Origin: Pleionea sediminis
Lineage (GTDB): Bacteria; Pseudomonadota; Gammaproteobacteria; Enterobacterales; Kangiellaceae
Direction: 5' to 3'
Length of the DNA: 64,000 nt
NCBI RefSeq assembly: GCF_007570825.1
Contig: NZ_SUNB01000001.1
Location: 1,178,001 to 1,242,000, forward strand
Shown here: piece after piece, positions 36,484 through 45,519 of the stretch
How positions within the stretch are numbered: the first letter of the stretch is position 1
How the letters are laid out: each line of letters starts with the position of its first letter
The notes under the pieces: model-generated
The model's input: only the letters and a program-made list of their open reading frames with translations
Told to the model about the DNA's origin: nothing
The model's database searches: none
Position numbers and translations under genes: made by a program

Positions 36484-36522
36484 GGAGAGGACACGTTCAC
36501 ACGCATCCTCTCCTGCTTTTTT
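36484..36522. terminator. Terminator hairpin downstream of the Hsp20 gene
   Basis: GGAGAGGA (36484-36491) pairs with TCCTCTCC (36506-36513), an 8-bp GC-rich stem with a 14-base loop. It lies immediately downstream of the Hsp20 stop on the minus strand. The T-run (TGCTTTTTT) is on the plus-strand side, so on the minus strand it is a stem without a perfect U-tract. Confidence 0.55.
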
Positions 36523-37003
36523 ACGCCGCTTTGTTTTTTTCACTACTCACTTTATCTTTCGTTTGATGCTCTAAAACTTTGCCTCCTTGATTAATGGCAA
36601 TGGATTTAGGTTTCATAGCCTCCGGAATTTCTTTCACTAAATTAATCGTCAACATTCCGTTAGAAAGATCTGCGCCAGTGACTTCAACATAGTCAGCTAA
36701 ATTAAACTTACGCTCAAACTCTCGAGTTGCTATACCTTGATATAAAAACTCTCGCTCTTCATTTGAGCTTCGCTTACCATGAATAGTAAGGACGCCTTTT
36801 TCTACCTGAATATCAAGTTCACTTTGATCAAATCCAGCTACAGCAACAGTTATAGCGTAACGATTTTCATCGAGAACTTCGATATTGTAAGGGGGATAAC
36901 CGCTTGTTGTGGTATCGCCAGTCAAGGCACTATCGATCAAAGAAGCTAAACGATCGAATCCCACACTACTGCGGTAAAGTGGTGATAAGTCAATTGAGTT
37001 CAT
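36521..37003 (-). CDS. Small heat-shock protein, IbpA/Hsp20 family
   Basis: The ATG at 37003 follows GGAGG by seven bases and gives 160 residues; a longer frame from 37042 lacks support. The alpha-crystallin domain (about 35-135) has YPPYNIEVLDENRYAITVAVAGF, the IHGKR segment and the REFERKFNLAD motif typical of the IbpA/IbpB class. It is an ATP-independent holdase for unfolding proteins. A C-terminal IxI-like motif is not clear. A sigma32-like promoter lies upstream (37092-37114) and a hairpin directly downstream, so it is probably a single-gene heat-shock unit. Confidence 0.93.
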   Translation of the reverse strand: MNSIDLSPLYRSSVGFDRLASLIDSALTGDTTTSGYPPYNIEVLDENRYAITVAVAGFDQSELDIQVEKGVLTIHGKRSSNEEREFLYQGIATREFERKFNLADYVEVTGADLSNGMLTINLVKEIPEAMKPKSIAINQGGKVLEHQTKDKVSSEKNKAA

Positions 37004-37091
37004 AATACATCCTCCATTAGAAGCAATATAAAACAAAAACAATCTTATTGAGCAGCTATCAGGTACAGACTAACCACTCAACTTCATAAAT

Positions 37092-37114
37092 ATGGTCAAC
37101 CGATTTTTTTTCAA
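37092..37114 (-). promoter_or_regulatory. Sigma32-like promoter of the Hsp20 gene
   Basis: Read on the minus strand, TTGAAA (37109-37114) is followed after 11 bases by GACCAT (37092-37097) and then ATTT. The sigma32 consensus is CTTGAAA, 11-16 bases, CCCCATNT. The -35 is exact and the -10 matches at four of six positions. It lies about 90 bases before the ATG of a gene that is heat-induced in most bacteria. Confidence 0.45.
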
Positions 37115-37173
37115 TCTTTTAGTTTAAATTTTTATGAGACACTTCCTTCAAGAATTCACATTTGAGATTCCAC

Positions 37174-38319
37174 TCAGTGGCTAAGCGGTTGCAGAAGCTC
37201 TACGGTTGCCTCATCAAGCGCATTAAATGCTCCGTCAGATGCTATATTCGTCACGGTAAACGTGCCGCTTTTAGCTTTGGGAGCAATCCAAAGATTGGCA
37301 TACCAAAAAGTATTACTTCCCGAATGAGTCAATGCTTTTCCTTTTGCCCAAGTTCGATTAACGTGTCTAAAGCCGACATGATAATCATCCTCAAGAACCG
37401 TTGAAGAATGCAAATACCTCAGTTCTTCTTTATTTAGAATTTTAGGATAATGCCCTAAATGCAAACGAATGAAAGCTACCATATCTTCTAATGAGGCATG
37501 TACTGTACCCGCTGGTCCCATTGCTGCCGGATTATCTGCTGGAACAATTTTAGATTCAGGATCGATAGCCTTAGTCCCAAAGAACGTTGAACTGTGTCCC
37601 CTCGGTGCCTCGCCTCTAGGAGCCCCGAAACCACTCGATTTCATCCCCAAAGGCTGAAATAATTTTTCTTGCATTAAGCTTTCCCATGACTGATCGGTTA
37701 CTTCTTCCAACATCGCACCGGCAACAACATAACTCGCGTTTGAATATAAAAACTCGCCTCTTTTCGACTCAGGTTCTAATGTCAAAATATTTCCAACCCA
37801 CTCTTCCCGCTGGACTTTTAATGCTCTTTTATCACTAAATCGCTTTATCCAATCCGTCGTTTTAGTAATGTCTTTGGTAATACCCGCCTTATGAGAAAGT
37901 AGCTCGGCTAAAGTTACGTCTTTATAGGAAGGATGAGTTTCTAGTTCAGGCCAAATTGATTGAATACTCGAACTCCACTGTATCTGTTTTTCCTTGACCA
38001 AAATAGCAGCTAATGTCGCTGTCATTGACTTGGTAATAGAGCCAATATGCCATTGGTCTCTTAGCTCAACCTTATGCTCTTTATTCTTTGTACGATATCC
38101 AACAGTAATTAATTCATCAGGTTTTTCTGCTGATACGTTGACACCAGCAAGAGCAATTAATTTATACTTCTCTCTTATCTTTTCGAATTTCACTTCAAGT
38201 GCAGCAGAACCTAATTCTCTAGTTTCTGGCTTTTCCGCATGTACTAATCCGAATGATAGTAGTATCAAAAAATGTATGGCTAATGACTGAACGTGTGATC
38301 TCGTTTTTTTACTTTGCAT
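37174..38319 (-). CDS. Serine hydrolase, beta-lactamase class C / esterase family
   Basis: The 381-residue protein has a signal peptide (cleavage near VHA-EKPE) and the penicillin-binding fold with the SxxK motif IGSITKSM (about residue 93), the second motif YSNASY and a third motif like HSGSN in place of KTG. The family covers class C beta-lactamases, DD-peptidases and EstB-type esterases. The HSG third motif and lack of close AmpC features argue for an esterase or peptidase of unknown substrate rather than a resistance enzyme. Periplasmic. Confidence 0.85.
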   Translation of the reverse strand: MQSKKTRSHVQSLAIHFLILLSFGLVHAEKPETRELGSAALEVKFEKIREKYKLIALAGVNVSAEKPDELITVGYRTKNKEHKVELRDQWHIGSITKSMTATLAAILVKEKQIQWSSSIQSIWPELETHPSYKDVTLAELLSHKAGITKDITKTTDWIKRFSDKRALKVQREEWVGNILTLEPESKRGEFLYSNASYVVAGAMLEEVTDQSWESLMQEKLFQPLGMKSSGFGAPRGEAPRGHSSTFFGTKAIDPESKIVPADNPAAMGPAGTVHASLEDMVAFIRLHLGHYPKILNKEELRYLHSSTVLEDDYHVGFRHVNRTWAKGKALTHSGSNTFWYANLWIAPKAKSGTFTVTNIASDGAFNALDEATVELLQPLSH

Positions 38320-38538
38320 TTTGTGCTCTATTTTAAATCGTCGCTTGTTATAAGCTGTTCATTATTGATAAGTCAACTCATCGACTAATATCTTACACTC
38401 CTAAATGAAAGTGGTGGCAAAGAAAAATGAAGAAACACTATTATCAGGCTTAAGAACTGAAAGGAAAATAAATGGTTCTATAACTTAGTGACCATCCCTG
38501 GCATCAAATCATTATCCCTTTGTCATAAAATCCTAAAT

Positions 38539-39549
38539 CTAGTTATTAGCTGCAATAATTTCTTGTTTGAAGCTCAAGATTTCTTCAGATCGAGGATCAA
38601 CAATCACTCGTATCCAATGTACACGAGAAGCTCCAAAAGTTTCTACTCGAGTGAAATTTTTCAAGAATCCAACTTGATCCAACCGAGGTTTATCGATACG
38701 AAAATAATGCGAATCACCATGAGCTAGAATCACAGGCTTTCCGAAAGTTAATGTTTTTTGCTCTAACACTGACAATGTATTTTCGAAACCTAAACGATTC
38801 CGTTCTACTCTAAACTCAAGTGCTGGATTGGCATGAACCATTAAAAATACACCTTTAGCCTTTATGGATTCTGCAATCTCAAATACTTTATTGAGCCAAT
38901 CGATTCCCGCTTGTTCACGACGAGCTACTTCAGCATCATCGGCAGAACTTCTTTGCATGGACGAGTTTTCATCAAAAGGAGCTAAACCATTTTGACTTCC
39001 CACCATATGGATCGTAGCAAACAATACACGGGACCTAGCCCACATAACATTTTCTGGAAACTCTTCGTAACCATTGATTTCTGCTTGACTAAATACGCGC
39101 ATAGGACTTTCACCAAACGTTAATCCCGTTTGCGGATAAAAAATCTCTCGCAACTTTGCCAAACGATCGAGAGGGGAGTATTCACCCGCAGCGACGCGAT
39201 GACAGTCTGTCCACTCATTATCTCCAAGAGTCAAAACAAAAGGTTTGTTAAATTGGCTAAATCGATTGAATCGATCCATAAACAACTCATCGCTACAAGG
39301 AGTTGATCCCGATTTAATATCTCCCGCATGAAGTACCCAACGAACTTTCCTATCACTATTGATCTCGTCGATAAGTCGATCAAAAGGAGGGTAGTCTTCT
39401 CCCGCAAGAACGCCATAAGGTGAATCACCAATTAATGCAAACTCAAATTTGTGTGGCCAAAAATGTGCTGACTCCCAACGGCTCGCATAACCTGCACTTG
39501 AAATACATAAAGCTATCCATACAACGAGAATTTGCCGAAATAATTGCAT
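38539..39549 (-). CDS. Secreted metallophosphoesterase
   Basis: From the ATG at 39549 (GGAGAT eight bases upstream) the product is 336 residues with a signal peptide (cleavage near GYA-SRW). The calcineurin-like motifs ALIGDSPYG, LHAGDIKSG, LGDNEWTDC, MVHANP and LAHGDSHYF are present, but the GNHD motif is replaced by GDNEW. This fits an uncharacterised branch of periplasmic phosphoesterases. Two cysteines (TPCSDE and WTDCHR) might form a disulfide. No neighbour suggests a substrate. It is divergent from the zinc-starvation operon. Confidence 0.82.
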   Translation of the reverse strand: MQLFRQILVVWIALCISSAGYASRWESAHFWPHKFEFALIGDSPYGVLAGEDYPPFDRLIDEINSDRKVRWVLHAGDIKSGSTPCSDELFMDRFNRFSQFNKPFVLTLGDNEWTDCHRVAAGEYSPLDRLAKLREIFYPQTGLTFGESPMRVFSQAEINGYEEFPENVMWARSRVLFATIHMVGSQNGLAPFDENSSMQRSSADDAEVARREQAGIDWLNKVFEIAESIKAKGVFLMVHANPALEFRVERNRLGFENTLSVLEQKTLTFGKPVILAHGDSHYFRIDKPRLDQVGFLKNFTRVETFGASRVHWIRVIVDPRSEEILSFKQEIIAANN

Positions 39550-39912
39550 CACATTATCTCCAAGTCGATAAATTGAAACGCAACTATATCGACAGAAAGT
39601 GAACTAATTATGTCATCCAAATATCACTCTTATGAAAATGCTTCCCAAAAGAGTTCTCATAAAAACCAATTTCCAGTTTAGGTTTAGCAAAATCCGCGAA
39701 GGAACTTTATAGATCAGCGCAAAAATCTCCATCCGTTATTTTTATTAAAAAATATGAGGTGTTCATTTATACCTCGCAAATTATGTTATAACATAACATT
39801 TAAGAAATCCTACTTTTCAATGCGTATCGGCTTCACAAAGAGAACGATTTTGTAGGTATAACCCTGAGTTTTTGTGTATTTGCTTCAGTAACTTAACTAA
39901 GGAGATGGTGTG
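39550..39912. other. Divergent intergenic region ahead of the Zur operon
   Basis: This 363-base gap lies between the divergent phosphoesterase and DUF1826 genes. Its clear feature is the Zur box at 39783-39799. A small inverted repeat GAGGT ... ACCTC (39757-39776) sits just upstream of it. I saw no gene or RNA in the rest. Confidence 0.55.
39783..39799. promoter_or_regulatory. Zur-binding site (Zur box)
   Basis: The sequence ATGTTATAACATAACAT is a 17-base palindrome around a central A with a single mismatch, closely matching the gammaproteobacterial Zur operator core GTTATAATATAAC. It lies about 115 bases before an operon that includes zur itself and folE2. It should repress the operon when zinc is sufficient. 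Confidence 0.8.
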
Positions 39913-40584
39913 ATGTCACAGGCACTAAAAAAAGATTTTGGCCTTAATGAGTTTTGCCTTGGTCGATATGTTGAAAGCGAAGAACCAACAGTCTTTGCAG
40001 ACATCTACCGCAATGACACCAATATAACCATATGGAAGCGAAGTTTACCGAACGACATCACTCACTCGGTAAATCATATTTTAAAATCCAACTCATCTTT
40101 TAACATGATCAAACCAGTATCCGTAGTTAGCGTTTTTGATGATATTCATCGGGCATTTGGAAATTCGGAGCAATCACGTCCGTTGTGCGATGACATCACG
40201 ACACTAGTCGATATGTTCTGTTGTATTTTCAACGTTAAACGTGCGGGCTTTCGACTGACGGCATTAAATCACGCAATGTGTCCAAGATTTCATGTTGATC
40301 ATGTTCCATGCCGGCTTGTAACTACTTATCTAGGATACGGCACAGAATGGCTACCTCATAAAATCGTTGATCGAACAAAACTTGGAGCGGGCAACCAAGG
40401 CAAACCCGATGAGCATTCTGGTCTCTTTTCCAGGTTAAGAGATATTCAAAGATTAACACAAGGAGACGTCGCATTATTGAAAGGAGAGTCCTGGGAAGGC
40501 AATGAAAATGCAGGGCTGGTTCATAGATCGCCTTCGGTAACACCAGGAGAGCGTCGTTTGTTATTATCAATTGATTTTGTATAA
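39913..40584 (+). CDS. DUF1826 family protein (Zur regulon)
   Basis: AAGGAGA seven bases before the ATG at 39913 sets the start and gives 223 residues. The sequence fits DUF1826: NITIWKRSLP, VSVVSVFDDIHRAFG, DITTLVDMFC, CPRFHVDHVPCRLVTTYLGYGTEWL, and HRSPSVTPGERRLLLSIDFV. The HVD...H residues give a cupin/2OG-like impression, but the activity is unknown. The family is repeatedly found in predicted Zur regulons, which agrees with the Zur box upstream and zur downstream. It probably helps cells cope with zinc limitation. Confidence 0.85.
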   Translation: MSQALKKDFGLNEFCLGRYVESEEPTVFADIYRNDTNITIWKRSLPNDITHSVNHILKSNSSFNMIKPVSVVSVFDDIHRAFGNSEQSRPLCDDITTLVDMFCCIFNVKRAGFRLTALNHAMCPRFHVDHVPCRLVTTYLGYGTEWLPHKIVDRTKLGAGNQGKPDEHSGLFSRLRDIQRLTQGDVALLKGESWEGNENAGLVHRSPSVTPGERRLLLSIDFV

Positions 40585-40617
40585 GATGATAACCAGGTTT
40601 TTGAAAGGTTCGGAATA

Positions 40618-41082
40618 ATGAGTAAGTTACAGACAGTTATTGATCACGCAGAAGAGCACTGTAAAGCAAACGGCTCTCGGCTCACTAATAAAAGAAAACA
40701 AGTACTTTCGAGTCTTATTAAGTCTCAAAAAGCACTTTCAGCTTACGACATTGTTAACCTATGCAGAGAGGACTTTGGTGAATCAATATTAGCGATGTCA
40801 GTTTATAGAATTTTAGACTTTCTCGAGAGCGAACATTTAGTTCATAAGCTTAATATTGCTAATAAATACGTTGCTTGTTCTCACATTACTTGCGATCACG
40901 ATCACGGAGTACCTCAATTTTTAATTTGTAAAGAATGCGATAAAGTTAAAGAAATTAGTGTCAGCAAATCAACACTTAATGAATTAAAAGCGAGTGTCGA
41001 AAAAGCGGAATTTCACCTTGTAACGCCTCAGCTAGAAATGAATTGCATTTGCTCTAATTGCCACTCTAATAACATACACTAA
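40618..41082 (+). CDS. zur: Zinc uptake regulator Zur (Fur family)
   Basis: The 154-residue protein has the Fur-family winged helix (RLTNKRKQVLSSLIKSQKALSAYDI, then AMSVYRILDFLE) and the structural zinc cysteine pairs CKEC and CSNC. Regulatory-site residues include C/H clusters such as CSHITCDHDHG. With zinc bound it represses transcription at AT-rich palindromes like the one at 39783-39799. Linkage to DUF1826, MerC-like and folE2 genes supports Zur rather than Fur or PerR. AAGG nine bases upstream supports the start. Confidence 0.88.
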   Translation: MSKLQTVIDHAEEHCKANGSRLTNKRKQVLSSLIKSQKALSAYDIVNLCREDFGESILAMSVYRILDFLESEHLVHKLNIANKYVACSHITCDHDHGVPQFLICKECDKVKEISVSKSTLNELKASVEKAEFHLVTPQLEMNCICSNCHSNNIH

Positions 41083-41099
41083 CGAGAAAGTGATTATTA

Positions 41100-41507
41100 A
41101 TGCAAAAAATGTCTCTTACCTCTGACAAACTAGCGATAGGCCTATCTATGGGCTGTGCTTTTCATTGCTTATCAGGTCCCTTGCTCATTACTTTCTTATC
41201 CGGGATAACACTTACAAATGTTGCTCATGAATTAATTCATATTTTACTTATATTGATTATTATCCCTATCAGTTTTTTTGCAATGATTATCGGATATAGA
41301 AAACATCAAAAGTTATCGTCAATTTATTTAGTCTTTTGGGGATTTTTCTTCCTAATTTTAGCTACTTTGTTAGAGGAATATAAAGTAGGTACTTTAGAAG
41401 AAAAAATTCCCTCTCTGATTGGCTCTCTATTTTTAATTTTAGGACACTTCTGGAACTCTCGATTAATTAACAAACAATCAAACTATATTAGCAATAATCA
41501 TTATTGA
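41100..41507 (+). CDS. MerC-domain membrane protein
   Basis: A 135-residue protein with four transmembrane segments. The first contains the metal-ligand pair in GCAFHCLSGPLL (CxxxC), characteristic of the MerC domain. MerC proteins move mercury in resistance operons, but the position here between zur and folE2 suggests handling of zinc or another soft metal. No mer genes are present. The gap to zur is 17 bases. Confidence 0.82.
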   Translation: MQKMSLTSDKLAIGLSMGCAFHCLSGPLLITFLSGITLTNVAHELIHILLILIIIPISFFAMIIGYRKHQKLSSIYLVFWGFFFLILATLLEEYKVGTLEEKIPSLIGSLFLILGHFWNSRLINKQSNYISNNHY

Positions 41508-41568
41508 TATTAGGAGTTCAGTTCTTGGCTTTTAATACAAGTGTCGTTTTACCCATAAGGAATTTGTC

Positions 41569-42471
41569 TTGAACTCTACAACGCTACCGGATATTACATC
41601 AAATAGCCAACCTATCACTCTAACAACATTGCAATGGGTCGGAATGGAAAATATCGCGGTTCCAATGAAAATTAAGCATTTAGATCAGTCCATTTCTAAC
41701 ATTTCAACAGCCGTCAACGTGTATGTAAACCTAGCCGATCCAACTGCCAAAGGCATTCATATGTCAAGGTTGCACTTATTGCTAAATCAACTTGAAGAAA
41801 AACAAATTAGTAAAGAACGACTAGAAAGCTTACTTTCAAAATTTGTAGAGTCACAAGATCGTAAAAGCCAAAATTCTAAAATAGAAATATCATTTGATTT
41901 AATACTGAAAAAGCCATCGTTGCTAACAAATAATTGGGGATTTCAATCTTATCCCATCAAAATACATGGGGAAAAGCGGTCTAATAAATATCTATTTGGC
42001 TTTGAACTGTGTATTCCCTACTCTAGCACTTGCCCCTGCTCTGCATCATTATCAAGAGACATTCTTAAAAAAGAGATTCAAAAAAAGTTTACCTCTGAAA
42101 GAATTGATAGGAAAGAGTTTTTAGAGTGGTTTGAGACAAAAAATACACTTTTTGCAACGCCTCATGGCCAGCGTTCGTTTGTAAAGTTGACTCTAGATAT
42201 AGCCCAAAACACTTGGCCTGATATACCCACATTAATCTTTCAACTTGAGGGAGCAATAGGAACGCCCACTCAAACAGTCGTGAAACGAAAAGATGAGCAA
42301 GAGTTTGCCATGCTAAATGCAGAGAACCTTATGTTTTGTGAAGATGCAGCAAGAATAGTTAAAAAGAGCCTTAGCCAAATGCCTTTTCTAGATAGCTACT
42401 CTTTTAAAGTAGAGCACCAAGAAAGTCTGCACAATCATAATGCCGTTGTCATTGAACATAGCGCTCAGTAA
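41569..42471 (+). CDS. folE2: GTP cyclohydrolase FolE2 (type IB, zinc-independent)
   Basis: A TTG start with AAGGA seven bases upstream gives 300 residues beginning LPDITSN and LQWVGMENIAVPM, the FolE2 pattern. Further signatures are the YPIKIHGEKRSNKYLFGFEL region and the SSTCPCSASLSRD cysteine motif, then SFVKLTLDI. FolE2 converts GTP to dihydroneopterin triphosphate for folate synthesis and can use metals other than zinc. It replaces the zinc enzyme FolE under zinc starvation. Its place in a Zur-controlled operon is a well-known arrangement. Confidence 0.93.
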   Translation: MNSTTLPDITSNSQPITLTTLQWVGMENIAVPMKIKHLDQSISNISTAVNVYVNLADPTAKGIHMSRLHLLLNQLEEKQISKERLESLLSKFVESQDRKSQNSKIEISFDLILKKPSLLTNNWGFQSYPIKIHGEKRSNKYLFGFELCIPYSSTCPCSASLSRDILKKEIQKKFTSERIDRKEFLEWFETKNTLFATPHGQRSFVKLTLDIAQNTWPDIPTLIFQLEGAIGTPTQTVVKRKDEQEFAMLNAENLMFCEDAARIVKKSLSQMPFLDSYSFKVEHQESLHNHNAVVIEHSAQ

Positions 42472-42547
42472 CAACGGTTAAATACAAACTCTAATGATAA
42501 GACGATAACAATCTTTCTTTAACTAAAACGTCTTAACTTTTATTTAA

Positions 42548-43303
42548 TCACGACTCATCTTCTTTAATCGGCTTATTCAAATGAAGCGCATGAGATTTCT
42601 TCTTTTTGCGCACTCGAATATTCAACATTTCTACCGCAAAAGAGAAGGCCATAGCAAAGTAAATATACCCCTTAGGTACATGAGCCTCAAAACCTTCAGC
42701 AATTAATGTCACACCTATTAATATAAGGAAAGATAATGCCAGCATCTTCACCGTAGGATTATCGTCAACAAAGTTACCAATGGGCTTAGCCGCCAATAAC
42801 ATGACGGTAACAGAAACTAAGATAGCAATAACCATAATGGAAACGTGATCGACCAGTCCAACCGCCGTAATTACCGAGTCGAGAGAAAAGACGATATCAA
42901 TGACAGCGATTTGTGCAATTACCGAAGCAAAACTGGAATAACCTTTTGAAGATTGGCCATCTTCCATTACTTCTAATGACGCATGAATTTCATGCGTTGA
43001 TTTCGCTAATAGAAATAATCCGCCAACGATTAATATAATGTCTCGCCCCGATATTTCCTGTCCTAAAATAGTAAAGATGGGTTCAACTAGTCCCATGACC
43101 CAAACGATACTAAATAACAACCCAAGACGCGCAAGCATGGCTAATGCCAATCCCAGTTGGCGGCCCTTATTTCTTTGCTCTTCGGGTAACTTACCAACAA
43201 GAATAGAAATAAACACGATATTATCGATGCCTAAAACCACTTCGAGAGCAATAAGGGTTCCAAGTGCAACCCAAGCTTCAGGACTCGCTATCCATTCAAA
43301 CAT
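42548..43303 (-). CDS. TerC-family membrane protein (YgdQ-like)
   Basis: A 251-residue protein with about seven transmembrane segments and the TerC hallmarks IALEVVLGIDNIVFISIL and QIAVIDIVFSLDSVITAVGL with their paired aspartates. Short cytosolic C-terminus rich in lysine. The TerC family includes manganese exporters that protect exported metalloproteins. In E. coli the TerC-family gene ygdQ lies next to mutH-rppH, and here this gene belongs to the same conserved neighbourhood (folA, thyA, lgt). It follows folA with an 11-base gap. Confidence 0.88.
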   Translation of the reverse strand: MFEWIASPEAWVALGTLIALEVVLGIDNIVFISILVGKLPEEQRNKGRQLGLALAMLARLGLLFSIVWVMGLVEPIFTILGQEISGRDIILIVGGLFLLAKSTHEIHASLEVMEDGQSSKGYSSFASVIAQIAVIDIVFSLDSVITAVGLVDHVSIMVIAILVSVTVMLLAAKPIGNFVDDNPTVKMLALSFLILIGVTLIAEGFEAHVPKGYIYFAMAFSFAVEMLNIRVRKKKKSHALHLNKPIKEDES

Positions 43304-43314
43304 GTTAACTCGCC

Positions 43315-43812
43315 TTATTTAATAACAGAGAAATTCACAAATGTGTAAGGGTGAATATTTTTTTCGTCCGGCCTATGCTCTTCACGACTTTTTTCTTCTA
43401 AATTCAAGTGCTCAAAAGCTGGGAAGAACGCATCACCATCAACATCCAAATCAATAAAAGTGAGAAATAAATTGTCAGCTCGCTCTAGAGTTTGCTCATA
43501 AATATTCCCACCACCAGTAATCATTATTTCTGGTTCATCCTGTAAGAGAGTAATTGCGTCTTCAACGCTATTGACGACGTCAATACCGTCATGATGATAT
43601 TTTGGATTACGCGTGATTATTACATTTCGTCGACCGGGCAAAGGCCGACCTATCGATTCAAACGTTTTACGCCCCATGACGATTGGTTTACCCATGGTCG
43701 TTTCTTTAAAGTGTTTTAGGTCAGCTGGCATATGCCATGGCATTTCATTATCTTTTCCGATGACACGATTGTTTGCCATGGCACATACTAAAGAGATTAC
43801 TGGTTGAGTCAT
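43315..43812 (-). CDS. folA: Dihydrofolate reductase
   Basis: A 165-residue protein with the DHFR pattern SLVCAMANNRVIGKDNEMPWHMPADLKHFK, VMGRKTFESIGRPLPGR and ITGGGNIYEQ. It reduces dihydrofolate to tetrahydrofolate with NADPH. thyA directly upstream produces dihydrofolate, so the pair forms a functional unit. Gap 20 bases. Typical length. Confidence 0.96.
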   Translation of the reverse strand: MTQPVISLVCAMANNRVIGKDNEMPWHMPADLKHFKETTMGKPIVMGRKTFESIGRPLPGRRNVIITRNPKYHHDGIDVVNSVEDAITLLQDEPEIMITGGGNIYEQTLERADNLFLTFIDLDVDGDAFFPAFEHLNLEEKSREEHRPDEKNIHPYTFVNFSVIK

Positions 43813-43832
43813 GTCTTTCTCGAAATTATAAA

Positions 43833-44627
43833 TTAAACCGCAACCGGTGCTTTGATATGAGAATGTGATTCGTAGCCAACTATTTCAAAGTCATCGAATT
43901 CATAACTGTAAAGATCAGCGGGTTTACGTTTAATATTTAACTTAGGTAATGGCAACGGCTCGCGAGCTAACTGTGTTTTTGCTTGTTCAAAATGATTGGA
44001 ATATAAATGAACATCGCCACCGCTCCAGATAAACTCGCCCACATCTAAATCACATTGCTGCGCAATCATATGGGTTAACAAAGCATAAGAAGCAATGTTA
44101 AAAGGCACACCGAGGAAAATGTCAGCGCTGCGTTGATACAACTGACACGATAGTTTTCCATCCGCGACATAAAATTGGAATAACGAGTGACACGGCGGTA
44201 ATGCCATTTCATCTGCTACACCAGGGTTGTAAGCCACAACGAGTAAACGACGAGAATTTGGATTAGTTTTAATCTGCGATACGACATTACTAATTTGGTC
44301 AACAGTAGTGCCGTCAGGTTTTTTCCAGCTTCGCCACTGCTCTCCATAAACAGGACCTAGATCGCCATTTTCATCCGCCCACTCATCCCAAATTGAAACG
44401 CCGTTATCTTTTAAATATTGAATATTGGTATCACCATTTAAAAACCACAATAATTCATAAATAATTGAACGAAGATGAAGTTTTTTAGTCGTTACCAATG
44501 GAAAACCATCTTGCAAATTAAATCGCATTTGATGACCAAAAACACTGCGCGTTCCTGTTCCGGTGCGATCGCCCTTATCGTTTCCATTTTCCAGGACATG
44601 CTTCATCATATCTAAATACTGCTTCAT
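43833..44627 (-). CDS. thyA: Thymidylate synthase
   Basis: A 264-residue protein identical in length to E. coli ThyA. Visible motifs are [18 protein letters not shown], the catalytic cysteine in [13 protein letters not shown] (about residue 146), the [17 protein letters not shown] segment and GDVHLYSNH. It methylates dUMP using methylene-tetrahydrofolate. It lies between lgt and folA on one strand, as in many gammaproteobacteria. Confidence 0.97.
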   Translation of the reverse strand: MKQYLDMMKHVLENGNDKGDRTGTGTRSVFGHQMRFNLQDGFPLVTTKKLHLRSIIYELLWFLNGDTNIQYLKDNGVSIWDEWADENGDLGPVYGEQWRSWKKPDGTTVDQISNVVSQIKTNPNSRRLLVVAYNPGVADEMALPPCHSLFQFYVADGKLSCQLYQRSADIFLGVPFNIASYALLTHMIAQQCDLDVGEFIWSGGDVHLYSNHFEQAKTQLAREPLPLPKLNIKRKPADLYSYEFDDFEIVGYESHSHIKAPVAV

Positions 44628-44643
44628 CGCTCTTCACCTAAAT

Positions 44644-45501
44644 TCATTTATTTTTTTGCGCTTTTTGCTTCTTTCCGTTGTTCTTTTTCGAGCCCGGTTC
44701 CGCAATGTCGTACACTGGGTCTTTATAAGCCCATACGACTAACACGAGACCTAACACAATCATTGGAGCACTCAACACCTGTCCCATGGTCAACCATTCC
44801 GCCATATGCTTTAAGTGCTCATCAGGCTCTCTGAAATACTCTACGATAAACCGGAACGTACCATAGCCTAATAAAAACAGGCCTGAAACGGCTTTCCGCG
44901 GTCGCGGCTTTGCACTATACCAGTACAATAAAATAAATAGGACAACACCCTCTAACGCAAATTCGTATAATTGCGAAGGGTGCCGATAAAGTTTTTCAGG
45001 ATCCGTTGGGAATATCATCGCCCAAGGCGTGCTCTCTAAATCGGTCGGTCTGCCATAAAGCTCAGCATTAATAAAATTGCCGATACGTCCAGCACCTAAA
45101 CCGATTGGCGCAAACGGAGCAATAAAATCGGCCAAACTCCAAAAAGACTTTTTCGATTTACGTGCGAATAGAAAAAATGCTGCGATAACACCCAGCATAC
45201 CACCGTGGAATGACATACCACCTTCGTCCATTCGGAACAGATAAATCGGGTCGCTCAAAAAATGAGAAAATTGATAAAACAGAACATAACCAACTCGACC
45301 ACCAACAACGATGCCGACAAATCCCCAAAAAATAAAATCAGAAATTTCGTCTTGCGTCCAAATACACTTGGGATCTTTTGCTCGGCGATTGCCTAAATAC
45401 CAGGCAGCGGCAATCCCAACAAGATAAGTCAGCGCATACCAACGTAAAGCGAATGGACCATAAATATGCAAAATGACGGGATCAATTTGTGGAAACTCCA
45501 T
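44644..45501 (-). CDS. lgt: Phosphatidylglycerol:prolipoprotein diacylglyceryl transferase
   Basis: A 285-residue membrane protein with about seven transmembrane helices and the Lgt signature GRIGNFINAELYGRPTD, preceded by EGGMSFHGGMLG. It adds the diacylglyceryl group to lipobox cysteines, the first step of lipoprotein maturation, which the lipoproteins of this window need. A basic C-terminus (KKNNGKKQKAQKNK) is longer than usual. It is 17 bases upstream of thyA. Confidence 0.96.
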   Translation of the reverse strand: MEFPQIDPVILHIYGPFALRWYALTYLVGIAAAWYLGNRRAKDPKCIWTQDEISDFIFWGFVGIVVGGRVGYVLFYQFSHFLSDPIYLFRMDEGGMSFHGGMLGVIAAFFLFARKSKKSFWSLADFIAPFAPIGLGAGRIGNFINAELYGRPTDLESTPWAMIFPTDPEKLYRHPSQLYEFALEGVVLFILLYWYSAKPRPRKAVSGLFLLGYGTFRFIVEYFREPDEHLKHMAEWLTMGQVLSAPMIVLGLVLVVWAYKDPVYDIAEPGSKKNNGKKQKAQKNK

Positions 45502-45519
45502 TAAAAACTCCGTTCAGAC

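Noticed and set aside
39757-39776. GAGGT ... ACCTC inverted repeat just upstream of the Zur box as a terminator
   Set aside because: The stem is five bases with a ten-base loop and no T-run; the Zur box explains the regulation better.
42498-42535. TAAGACG / CGTCTTA inverted repeat between folE2 and the terC-like gene
   Set aside because: The loop is 24 bases and no T-run follows, so it is not a convincing terminator.
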